A stretch of 46,076 nt of DNA, taken from contig JADLBR010000399.1 in NCBI GenBank assembly GCA_020847615.1, positions 1-46,076 on the forward strand, in the 5' to 3' direction. Numbering within the stretch: the stretch's first letter is position 1; every line of letters begins with the position of its first letter. The notes below the pieces were generated by a model. The model searched no databases and was not told the origin of the DNA. It saw only the letters and a list, made by a program, of their open reading frames with translations. The position numbers were made by a program, and so were the translations under genes. Of this stretch, positions 31,440 to 39,325 are shown piece by piece. This DNA comes from Verrucomicrobiia bacterium. GTDB lineage: Bacteria > Verrucomicrobiota > Verrucomicrobiia > JADLBR01.

Positions 31440-32031
31440 AAAAGGGCCTCAGCAGTCGTTGGAGATGGCGCCGCGCATAGTGCATCCGGGACATGACGGT
31501 GCCCCGTTTCACTTTCAGGACTCGCCCGATATCCTCGTAGGCCATTTCCTCGATTTCCCCGAGGACGAACACCGCGCGGTGCTCGGGCGTCAGTTTCTGG
31601 AGCGCCCGGTCGATGGCGGCGCCCAACTCCCTGTCATCCAGCGCACCGCCGGGGGGCTCGGGATTAACGGCCGGCTCGATGCCGGCTTCGGCCGCCACCT
31701 CGAGTGATTCCATGGGGCGGTTCTTGCGACGGCGGAGGTGGTCCAGGGCCGTGTTAACGCCGATCCGGTAGAGCCAGGTTCCGAAGGCGGAGCGCCCGTC
31801 AAACTGATTCAGGCGCCTCCACGCCTGGACCATCGTGGACTGCGCCAGATCCTCGGCCGTCTCCACCTGACCGACCATGTGGAAGATCATGCCGTAGATC
31901 TTCGGAAAAAACTCCTCAAAAAGCATTCGGAAAGCCTCCTCTTCGCCGGTCTTGGCCCGTGTCACCCATTGGCGGTGCCTTTCCGCCGGGTTCTCGTCGC
32001 CATCCACCGCTGTTTTGACGCTGGTCGACAT
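31420..32031 (-). CDS. RNA polymerase ECF-type sigma factor
   Basis: The 203-residue protein contains region 2 (AEDLAQSTMVQAWRRLNQF, about residues 60-80, with FGTWLYRIGVNTALDHLRR after it) and region 4 (AYEDIGRVLKVKRGTVMSRMHYARRHL, about residues 165-190), but no regions 1 or 3, as is usual for ECF factors. It should direct transcription of a small regulon in response to an envelope signal passed by the membrane protein encoded next. The ATG at 32031 is preferred; the frame extends upstream but lacks family similarity. Confidence 0.93.
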   Translation of the reverse strand: MSTSVKTAVDGDENPAERHRQWVTRAKTGEEEAFRMLFEEFFPKIYGMIFHMVGQVETAEDLAQSTMVQAWRRLNQFDGRSAFGTWLYRIGVNTALDHLRRRKNRPMESLEVAAEAGIEPAVNPEPPGGALDDRELGAAIDRALQKLTPEHRAVFVLGEIEEMAYEDIGRVLKVKRGTVMSRMHYARRHLQRLLRPFYERAQS

Positions 32032-32155
32032 GAGGTGCTTCACCGAAAAAAGATCTTGGGGCCCGTGCGCCGGCGTGCCACATTTTCGCATCGAACGGCT
32101 TGCGGGACCCTGAGGGCGACATAATATGCCCGGGTCGGCTCGCCGCAAGCCTGCC

Positions 32156-33274
32156 ATGATCACGCTATATCGCCACCTCCTGCGAGAGATTCTGACGACT
32201 ACGCTGATTGCGATCGGCATCCTCACGTTCGTCCTGGTCCTGGGGAACATATTCACCCGCCTGTTTGACCTGATCGTGAACCACGACGTGCCCCCCTGGT
32301 TCATCTGGGAGTTCATCGTGATGTTGATCCCGTTCTCCCTGGTCTTCACCTTGCCGTGGGGGCTGCTGACGGCCATCATGATTGTCTTCGGGCGCATGTC
32401 CGCCGACAGCGAGCTGGTCGCCATCCGCGCCAGCGGCATCAGCCTCAGTTCCCTGATCGCGCCGGTCCTGATGCTCTCGGTCGTGGCGAGCGGGGTCTGC
32501 TTTGTGATGAACTCTTATCTGGCGCCCTTCGCCATGGATCGGATCAAGAGCATGGTCTACAACCTGGCGCGCGAGGCCCCCGGCGCCCTGTTCGATGACG
32601 ACACGGTGATCGACCAGTTCCCGGACAAGCGGATCTATGTGGCCCGCAAGGAGGGCAACGTGGTCTACAACCTCCATGTCTGGGACCTCGATGACCGAAA
32701 GCGTCCGCTCCGGAGCTTTCGCGCGGCCAAGGGTGAGATCACGCCCGACGAGCAGAACAATGCGATCGTGCTGAAGCTCTATGACGCGCGCATGGAGCAG
32801 CGCAATGACGGAAAGCCCTTCGAGTTGCCCATGATCAGCCTGGGGCGACGCTTCGACGAGTTCCCCCTCCGGATCTCACTTTCGGAGCTGATGGAGAAGG
32901 CGAACCGGGCAAAGAGCGACAGCGCGCTGCCCCTCAGCCACCTGATCGGGCGCGTCTCGCGCGGACGGGAGAAACCCGCCGACTATGTCTGGAGCGGCAC
33001 CCTGACCGAGATCCAGAAGCGCGTGGCGGCGTCCTTCTCCTGCATCACGTTCACGCTGATCGGCATACCCCTGGCAATCCGCTCCCATCGCCGCGAGACG
33101 TCGGTCGGCGTGGCGCTGAGCTTCGGGGTGGTCTTCGCCTACTACTTCCTGATCATGGTTGCGGAGACATACAAGTCGACACCCGGGGCATTTCCCGAAC
33201 TGATCATCTGGGCCCCGAACGTGCTTTTCCAGTCGCTGGGCCTGGTGGCCCTGCTCCGCGTCAGCCGGAGCTGA
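32156..33274 (+). CDS. LptF/LptG family permease (YjgP/YjgQ)
   Basis: The 372-residue inner-membrane protein belongs to the permease family that extracts lipopolysaccharide with LptB. It starts MITLYRHLLREILTTTLIAIGILTFV, the usual first helix; three helices, a periplasmic beta-jellyroll domain (about 125-260) and three C-terminal helices follow (SCITFTLIGIPLAI is characteristic). An ATG ten codons upstream (32126) is possible but adds non-conserved residues. A second Lpt permease is not in the window. It is divergent from the sigma factor and overlaps the convergent rpe gene by 14 nt. Confidence 0.88.
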   Translation: MITLYRHLLREILTTTLIAIGILTFVLVLGNIFTRLFDLIVNHDVPPWFIWEFIVMLIPFSLVFTLPWGLLTAIMIVFGRMSADSELVAIRASGISLSSLIAPVLMLSVVASGVCFVMNSYLAPFAMDRIKSMVYNLAREAPGALFDDDTVIDQFPDKRIYVARKEGNVVYNLHVWDLDDRKRPLRSFRAAKGEITPDEQNNAIVLKLYDARMEQRNDGKPFELPMISLGRRFDEFPLRISLSELMEKANRAKSDSALPLSHLIGRVSRGREKPADYVWSGTLTEIQKRVAASFSCITFTLIGIPLAIRSHRRETSVGVALSFGVVFAYYFLIMVAETYKSTPGAFPELIIWAPNVLFQSLGLVALLRVSRS

Positions 33275-33938
33275 CCGCGGCCTCCGCCATCGCGCGCATC
33301 CGCCGAACTCGTTCGGCCATGTCGCCCTCGGCGAACAGCGAGGTGCCGGCAACGAGCACATTGGCACCGGCCCTGGCGCAGTCGGCCGCGTTTTCCACGC
33401 CGACGCCGCCGTCCACCTCGATATCGAAATCGAGCCCGCGCGCTGACCGGTGGCTCCTGGCCCTCGCGCACTTCTCCAAGACCCCGCTGATCAGAGGCTG
33501 TCCCCCGAAACCAGGGTATACGGTCATGGCCAGGACCAGCTCGGCATCCTCGAGGAATGGCTCTGCGGCCTCGAATGGCGTGTCGGGGTTCAGGACCACG
33601 CCGCGGCGGCAGCCCAGCCGCTTGATCCTCCGGAGCGTGTCCGCGACGTCGTGGTCGGCCTCCACGTGCACGGATATCAGCGCAGCGCCGGCCCGTGCGA
33701 ACGCCTCGATGTAGCGGTCCGGATGCGAGAGCATCAGATGGACATCCAGAGGCAGGTGGGTGTGGCGCTTGGCGGCGGCCACGATGGCCGGCCCGAAGGA
33801 GAGATTTGGCACGAAATGGCCATCCATGATGTCCACGTGCAACCAGTCGGCACCAGCCCCCCCCGCCCTGCGGACCTCTTCCCCGAGGGAAGCCGGATCG
33901 GCCGCCAGCAGCGAGGGTGCGATGAGGATGGGGCGCAT
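33261..33938 (-). CDS. rpe: Ribulose-phosphate 3-epimerase
   Basis: The 225-residue TIM-barrel enzyme interconverts ribulose-5-phosphate and xylulose-5-phosphate in the pentose phosphate pathway. IAPSLLAAD at the N-terminus, WLHVDIMDGHFVPNLSFGP with metal ligands H34 and D36, LDVHLML, MTVYPGFGGQ and IEVDGGV are the family motifs in the right order. Its 3' end overlaps the convergent permease gene by 14 nt. The glyoxalase gene upstream is 13 nt away, so the two may be co-transcribed. Confidence 0.95.
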   Translation of the reverse strand: MRPILIAPSLLAADPASLGEEVRRAGGAGADWLHVDIMDGHFVPNLSFGPAIVAAAKRHTHLPLDVHLMLSHPDRYIEAFARAGAALISVHVEADHDVADTLRRIKRLGCRRGVVLNPDTPFEAAEPFLEDAELVLAMTVYPGFGGQPLISGVLEKCARARSHRSARGLDFDIEVDGGVGVENAADCARAGANVLVAGTSLFAEGDMAERVRRMRAMAEAAVSSG

Positions 33939-33951
33939 CGTGAGTTCTCCT

Positions 33952-34335
33952 CTAACCCCTGGCGGGTTGGATCAGCTCGATCTCGTAGCCATCGGGCGCA
34001 TCGATGAAGGCGATGATCTGGCCCGAAGAGGTTCTCGTCGGCCCGTCCGTCAGGGGGTGACCGTGGGCGGCCGAGTGCCTCGCGAACGCCTCCAGATCAT
34101 CGACCTCGAAGGCGAGATGCGTCAGGTCCGGCTGGACCCGCACCGGGCCGCTCGCGGGAAAATAGGTCAGCTCGATCTGCTCGTCGCTGCCGGGCGCGGC
34201 CATGAATGCCAGCTTCGATCCGCGCGGCGATTCGCTGCGCCTCACCTCCCGGCACCCCAGCACGTCGCGGTAGAAGGCGACCGCCTCATCCAGTTCGCTC
34301 ACCCGATAGCGCGTGTGCAACAGCTTCTTGACCAT
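33952..34335 (-). CDS. gloA: Glyoxalase I (lactoylglutathione lyase family)
   Basis: The 127-residue protein is the size of E. coli GloA. The four metal ligands of that enzyme (H5, E56, H74, E122) correspond to H7 in LLHTRYRV, E55 in IELTYF, H73 in LTHLAFEV and E120 in YEIELIQ. FYRDVLGC is a family hallmark. It would detoxify methylglyoxal as its thiol adduct; which thiol this organism uses is unknown. It sits directly upstream of rpe. Confidence 0.87.
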   Translation of the reverse strand: MVKKLLHTRYRVSELDEAVAFYRDVLGCREVRRSESPRGSKLAFMAAPGSDEQIELTYFPASGPVRVQPDLTHLAFEVDDLEAFARHSAAHGHPLTDGPTRTSSGQIIAFIDAPDGYEIELIQPARG

Positions 34336-34393
34336 GGTCGCAGTCTGTCAGCACGGGGCAAAAAGGCAACAGGGTGGCGCCGTGGGCCGGCCC

Positions 34394-35440
34394 TCAGGCG
34401 CCCGGGGCACATCCCCATGCCCCGATGGCGGCCTCGAGGACCTCGTCCAACCCAATTCTTTCCATCAGCGCGGCAGATGCCGCACGCCGGTAGGCGTGGT
34501 GGGATTGGGGCCTGGCCGCCTGCAAGACGCGGTGCCCCGGTCCCCAGGGTCCCGTCCGCTCGGGCAGCGTGGGACCGAAGAGGGCGACCACGGGGGTGCC
34601 CACGGCGGCGGCGGCATGCATCGGTCCCGAATCGACCGTCACCACGAGCCTCGCCCGCTTGAGCAGGCAGAACAATCCGGGAAGATCGAGCGCCCCCGCG
34701 AAGGAAACTACTCGGGCGGGCTCGGAGCCCCGAGCGAAAGCGGTCCCCCTTTCACTCTCCGCCAAACCCCCGGTCAGGACGAGCGCCGCCCCAGTCTGTC
34801 GCTGGAAGCGCCGAGCCAGTTCCTGGAACCGCGCGATCGGCCATTCCTTGGTGGGCCACCGGCTGAACGGATTGATCACCGCGAAAGGGGTTCCCCCGAT
34901 GCCGTGCTCCCCAAGGAGGGCCGATACCGTTTCCTCCGCGGCGCCCGGCCAATGCAGCTCCGGACGGGGATCGGGCGCCGGTATCCCGAGCGACTGCAAG
35001 ATCTCGGCGATCACCTGCACCGCGTGGCGCCCGAGGTCGGGCCGCACCGCGCGCCTCCACCCGGGACGCATTCCCCCGCGCCCCGCCTTGATCGGCGCCC
35101 CGCTGGCGTAGACCCAGGCCGCGCTCCTGGCGGTGCCCTGGATGTCGATCGCAAGGTCTACGCCCTCCCGCCGGAGCGTCGCCGTTGCGGATACGAGCTC
35201 GCGCAGTTCGTGCAGCGGGTCCGCCCGGAAGCGCCTCCCCTCGATCACGCGCGTCACGCCAGGGTGATGCCGCGGCACGTCGGCGAAACGCTCGTCCACG
35301 GCCCAAGCGATCTCCGCCTGCGGAAACGCCCGCTGGAGCGCCCCCATCGCCGCCGTCCCATGGATGACGTCGCCCAGGGAGGTCAGTTTGACGAGCAGGA
35401 CCCTGGCGACATCCGAGGGGTCTGCGACCGGTCCGTCCAT
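34394..35440 (-). CDS. Glycosyltransferase family 9 (lipopolysaccharide heptosyltransferase-like)
   Basis: The 348-residue protein has the ADP-heptose:LPS heptosyltransferase fold. LLVKLTSLGDVIHGTAAMGAL starts the N-terminal Rossmann domain, split here by position: LLVKLTSLGDVIH near residues 12-24. NPFSRWPTKEWP begins the C-terminal domain and VDSGPMHAAAAVGTPVVALFG is the donor-binding signature. It probably adds heptose to the inner core of LPS at the cytoplasmic face. WaaC versus WaaF cannot be decided. I chose the ATG at 35440; it begins 28 nt after the polyamine-binding protein stop. Confidence 0.87.
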   Translation of the reverse strand: MDGPVADPSDVARVLLVKLTSLGDVIHGTAAMGALQRAFPQAEIAWAVDERFADVPRHHPGVTRVIEGRRFRADPLHELRELVSATATLRREGVDLAIDIQGTARSAAWVYASGAPIKAGRGGMRPGWRRAVRPDLGRHAVQVIAEILQSLGIPAPDPRPELHWPGAAEETVSALLGEHGIGGTPFAVINPFSRWPTKEWPIARFQELARRFQRQTGAALVLTGGLAESERGTAFARGSEPARVVSFAGALDLPGLFCLLKRARLVVTVDSGPMHAAAAVGTPVVALFGPTLPERTGPWGPGHRVLQAARPQSHHAYRRAASAALMERIGLDEVLEAAIGAWGCAPGA

Positions 35441-35468
35441 CGCGCCATCGGCCCGACCACCCCGCGGG

Positions 35469-36506
35469 TCAGTCCGCCTTGATCTGGTCCCACGCCCGGA
35501 CGTATTTCGCGTTGTCCTGTCCCAGGTCGATGATGACCTCGCACTTCTGGCGCAGTTCCTCGGGCAGGAAGATCGCCGGGTTGGATCGGATCTCCTCCGG
35601 CAACTGCGCGTACGACGCCGAATTCGGGCAAAGGAACTGGACGCACTCGGTGTTCTTCGCGGCATTGGCCGGGTCGTGCAGGAAGTTGATGAACGCGTGC
35701 GCGAGCGCCTTCTGTCCCGAGCCCGCCAGGATCACCAGGTCGTCGCACGCCACGGAAGTGCCCTCCTTCGGGGGGGCGTAGCCGACGTCCTCCTCCTCCG
35801 ACGCGACCTGCAGCAGGTCGCCGCTGTACCCGTGCACCACCAGGAACTCCGCCGAGGCGATCCCCGGCTTGTATTGCTCGCTGTCGAATTTCGCGATGTT
35901 CCTCTTCCACCGCTTGACGACGTCGCGCGCCTGCGCGATCTGCGCCTCGTCGGTGGTGTTCAGGCTGTGTCCGAGGCTCTTGAGCGCCGCGCCCATGGTC
36001 TCGCGCATGTCATTCATGAGCGTCATGCGCCCCGCGAGATCGGCCCGGTCGAACATCGCCCACGAGGGCTCGAATCGCTCGACCTTGGACTTCCGATAGG
36101 CGATGCCGGAATTGGATAGCATGTAGGGCACGCTGTATTTCATCTCCTTGTCCAGCGCCAGCTGGGCGAGGTACTCGCGGTCGACGTGCGCCAGGTTCGG
36201 GAGCAGCGCGTGGTCCATCGGCGCCAGCAGGCCCTCCTTCTGCATCACCGAGGCCATGTAGCTGCTGGGGAAGACGATGTCGTAGCCCCGCGCCCCAGCC
36301 TTGAGCTTCGCGTACATCGACTCGTTGGAATCGAAGGTGTCGATCACGACCCGGCACCCATTGGCTTGCTCGAACTCCTTGATCAGCCCGGGCTCGATGT
36401 AATCCGCCCAGGTGAAGAGGTGGAGGGCCGGGCGGGCGCCGCCGCAGCCGACGAGTCCGGCGGCCATGGCCGCGGCCAACATGCTTCGGAAGATATAGCG
36501 CATCAT
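35469..36506 (-). CDS. potD: Spermidine/putrescine-binding lipoprotein
   Basis: The 345-residue periplasmic binding protein has a signal sequence ending in the lipobox LVGC (C21). LHLFTWADYIEPGLIKEFE and YDIVFPSSYMASVMQKEGLL are the PotD/PotF hallmarks at the ligand-binding lobe. It captures polyamines for the PotABC transporter encoded upstream. Its ATG overlaps the potC stop by 4 nt. The operon order is potA, potB, potC, potD. Confidence 0.93.
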   Translation of the reverse strand: MMRYIFRSMLAAAMAAGLVGCGGARPALHLFTWADYIEPGLIKEFEQANGCRVVIDTFDSNESMYAKLKAGARGYDIVFPSSYMASVMQKEGLLAPMDHALLPNLAHVDREYLAQLALDKEMKYSVPYMLSNSGIAYRKSKVERFEPSWAMFDRADLAGRMTLMNDMRETMGAALKSLGHSLNTTDEAQIAQARDVVKRWKRNIAKFDSEQYKPGIASAEFLVVHGYSGDLLQVASEEEDVGYAPPKEGTSVACDDLVILAGSGQKALAHAFINFLHDPANAAKNTECVQFLCPNSASYAQLPEEIRSNPAIFLPEELRQKCEVIIDLGQDNAKYVRAWDQIKAD

Positions 36507-37273
36507 CGTGATTGCCTAATAAATCGCTGCCCGAGCAATACAAGGCCGAATGTCACCGCCATCAGCAACCCGCTCAGGGCGTTGATGAGCGTCGGGGTCC
36601 CGTGGCGGATCATGCTGTAGACGTGGACCGGCAGGGTCGTGCTGCCCGGGCCCGCGACAAAGAACGTGATCACGAAGTCGTCGATCGAGAGCGTGAACGC
36701 CAGCACCGCCCCCGATGCGATGCCCGGGGCCAGCATCGGCAGCACGACGCGCCAGAAGGTCGTCCACCACCCCGCCCCCAGGTCGCGGGCCGCATCGAGC
36801 ACCGAGTCGTCAAACTCCTGCAACCGTCCCAGGACCACGAACGCGACGTAGCTGATGCAGAAGGTGATGTGCGCCAGCGAGATGGTCCCCAGGCCGAGGG
36901 GCACCCCCGAATTCACGAAAAGCAGGAGCAGCGAGATGCCCATGAGGACGTCGGGGACCACCAGGGGCGCATAGACCAGGCTGTGGTGAACGCGCTGCAG
37001 CCCCCCCCGGTAACGGTGCATCGCCCACCCCGATAGCGTGCCCAGCACCACGGAAACCCCGGTCCCCACCAGCGCGACGAACAGGCTGTTCCAGAGGGCA
37101 TCCCAGATGGGCCGATTCTCGAAAAGCCTCGCGTACCACTTCAGCGAAAAGCCCATCCACCGCCCGCCAAATCGCGAGGCATTGAACGACTGCGCCACCA
37201 GGGCGACCATCGGCAGGTACAGGAACAGGAGAACCCCGATCCCGGCCAGGAGCGGCAACCGGCTGCGCCTCAC
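36503..37273 (-). CDS. potC: Spermidine/putrescine ABC transporter permease PotC
   Basis: The 256-residue permease begins at GTG 37273, overlapping the potB stop (GTGA); the frame upstream is not conserved. Six membrane segments are evident. FLYLPMVALVAQSFNASRFG is the typical PotC N-terminus and LDAARDLGAGWWTTFWRVVLPML is the EAA loop that contacts the ATPase. FTLSIDDFVITFFVAGPGS is a family signature. Confidence 0.93.
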   Translation of the reverse strand: MRRSRLPLLAGIGVLLFLYLPMVALVAQSFNASRFGGRWMGFSLKWYARLFENRPIWDALWNSLFVALVGTGVSVVLGTLSGWAMHRYRGGLQRVHHSLVYAPLVVPDVLMGISLLLLFVNSGVPLGLGTISLAHITFCISYVAFVVLGRLQEFDDSVLDAARDLGAGWWTTFWRVVLPMLAPGIASGAVLAFTLSIDDFVITFFVAGPGSTTLPVHVYSMIRHGTPTLINALSGLLMAVTFGLVLLGQRFIRQSR

Positions 37274-38139
37274 GCCCCTCGCCCTCCGCCGCGTCTGGAC
37301 GCCGATCGCGGGGACCACAGCAGGCCCATCGCAGGCAGCAGCATGAGCAGGGCCAAGACCGCCGCCAGCGCGCTCGCCAGCGGCAGGTTCCGGTCGGAGA
37401 ATACGCGCTGGGCGATCTTGTTGCCGATCATCTCCGCGGACGTCCCGCCCACGATGTCCGGGATCGCGTACGAACCGAGCATCGGTATGAAGGTGACCAG
37501 GAAGGCCGTCAGGAGGCCCTGCGAGATTCCAGGGAGGAACACGGACGCCATCGCGCGCCATCGGCCGGCCCCGAGATCCCTCGCGGCCTCGACGAGCCCA
37601 AAATCAAACCGCTCCGCGGCGGCATACAGGGGAAGGATCGCGAACGGCAGATAGTTGTAGATCAGGACCACGATGACCGCCCCGGAATTGAACAGCAGGC
37701 TCGTCGATGGATCCACCACGCCGAGCGTCACCAGTGCCTGCTTCAGCGGACCCTCGATGTGCAGGACCGTCTTCCACGCGTAGATGCGGATCAGGAAATT
37801 GGTCCAGAACGGGACCACGATGATCGCCAGCACCCATCGCCCCGCGGACTTCGGCAATCTCGCGATCCAATAGGCGACCGGCAGCGCCATGGCCAGGCAC
37901 GCCATGGTGGCCAGGACGCTCATCCACACCGTGCGCCAGAGCACCGGCCCGTAGGAACCCCGCCACAGCGCCTCGATGGTCTGCAGCCCCCATTCCTTCC
38001 CCAGCCCGCCATACGGATCGGGAACCCGGAAGGCCATCACAAAAACCATGGCCGTCGGAATGACGAAGAACATCGACAGCCAGAGCACGCTGGGTGCCGT
38101 CATCAGCCATTCCGCCCGCCTCCGGTTCGCGCGCGTCAT
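37270..38139 (-). CDS. potB: Spermidine/putrescine ABC transporter permease PotB
   Basis: The 289-residue permease has six membrane segments. Its EAA loop is VEAARDLGAGRWRAMASVFLP and the stretch WTNFLIRIYAWKTVL is characteristic of PotB. It forms the channel with PotC and is energised by PotA. It begins 15 nt after potA. Confidence 0.93.
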   Translation of the reverse strand: MTRANRRRAEWLMTAPSVLWLSMFFVIPTAMVFVMAFRVPDPYGGLGKEWGLQTIEALWRGSYGPVLWRTVWMSVLATMACLAMALPVAYWIARLPKSAGRWVLAIIVVPFWTNFLIRIYAWKTVLHIEGPLKQALVTLGVVDPSTSLLFNSGAVIVVLIYNYLPFAILPLYAAAERFDFGLVEAARDLGAGRWRAMASVFLPGISQGLLTAFLVTFIPMLGSYAIPDIVGGTSAEMIGNKIAQRVFSDRNLPLASALAAVLALLMLLPAMGLLWSPRSASRRGGGRGA

Positions 38140-38154
38140 CGGTGCGGCAAGGCC

Positions 38155-39270
38155 TCAGCCCGTCTCCCCGCCTGCCGGCGAGCCGATCACAAAGGCGTCG
38201 TCGGCGTGCCATCCCACCCACACGCTCTCGTCCCACGTCGGCGGCCGCTCGCCGTGTTGCAGGCGGGCGTTCTGTTCCACCACGGCGATGCGCAACGCAC
38301 CGGCCCGGACCCAATAGCGGGTTTCCGCACCCCGGTAGCTGACGTCCTCGACCCTGCCCCGAATAACATTCCGGCCCGATCCCGGGGGCAGGCTCCCCCG
38401 CGAGACGTGCAGCTTCTCCGGGCGCACGCTCACGAGCACGCGCTCGCCCGCCCCCGAATCGCGGCCCCGCGCGGCGAGCACCTCGCCCAGGCCCGGGATC
38501 TCGAGCCGGCGCACGCCGCCCGCGGCGCCATCCAAGACGACTCCCTCCATCAGGTTGGTGTCGCCTATGAACTCCGCCACAAATCGAGACGCGGGCCTCT
38601 CGTATACCTCCGCCGGAGTCCCGATCTGCTCGACCCGCCCAGCGTTCATGACCGCGATCCGGTCGCTCAGGCTCATCGCCTCCTCCTGATCGTGTGTGAC
38701 GTACAGGAAAGTGATGCCCACCTCGTCATGGATGCGATCCAATTCCAGCAGCATGCGCTGCCGCAGCTTGCGATCCAGCGCCGCCAGGGGCTCGTCCAGC
38801 AGCAGCACCTGCGGGCGATTGATCAGGGCGCGGGCGAGCGCCACCCGCTGGCGCTCCCCGCCGCTGAGTTGCCTTGGCCTCGCCTCGGCGCGACCGGCCA
38901 GCCCGACCATCTCGAGCATCCTGCCCACGTCGGGGCGCAGCGCCGCCTCGGCCCGCCGCGCCACCCGGGGCCCGAACGCCACGTTGTCCCACACGCTCAT
39001 GTGGGGGAATAGCGCGTAGCTCTGAAAGACCGTGTTGATCCGGCGCCGCTCGGGAGGCAGCCCGGTGATCTCCTCGCCGTCCAGGAATACCCCGCCCGCG
39101 TCGGGCGCCTCGAGGCCAGCCGCTATGCGCAGGAGCGTCGTCTTGCCGCAGCCGCTCGGCCCAAGGAGCGAAAAGACCTCCCCGCGGCGGATGTCGATCG
39201 AGACGCCCTTGACGGCCTCGTGACCGCCAAAGGCCTTGCGGATCCCATCCAGCCTGAAATACGCGTCCAT
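38155..39270 (-). CDS. potA: Spermidine/putrescine ABC transporter ATP-binding protein PotA
   Basis: The 371-residue ATPase has Walker A GPSGCGKTT (about residues 37-45), Q-loop VFQSYALFPHM, signature LSGGERQRVALARAL, Walker B VLLLDEPLAALD and H-loop YVTHDQEEAM. The C-terminal ~130 residues are the TOBE-type regulatory domain with VSVRPEKLHVSRG. It is the first gene of potABCD. No strong promoter was identified upstream. Confidence 0.94.
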   Translation of the reverse strand: MDAYFRLDGIRKAFGGHEAVKGVSIDIRRGEVFSLLGPSGCGKTTLLRIAAGLEAPDAGGVFLDGEEITGLPPERRRINTVFQSYALFPHMSVWDNVAFGPRVARRAEAALRPDVGRMLEMVGLAGRAEARPRQLSGGERQRVALARALINRPQVLLLDEPLAALDRKLRQRMLLELDRIHDEVGITFLYVTHDQEEAMSLSDRIAVMNAGRVEQIGTPAEVYERPASRFVAEFIGDTNLMEGVVLDGAAGGVRRLEIPGLGEVLAARGRDSGAGERVLVSVRPEKLHVSRGSLPPGSGRNVIRGRVEDVSYRGAETRYWVRAGALRIAVVEQNARLQHGERPPTWDESVWVGWHADDAFVIGSPAGGETG

Positions 39271-39325
39271 CGCTTGGTCGGCCCGAGCCGTGGCGCGGTC
39301 AGGTTGCGACCACGCGCCCCGCGCG

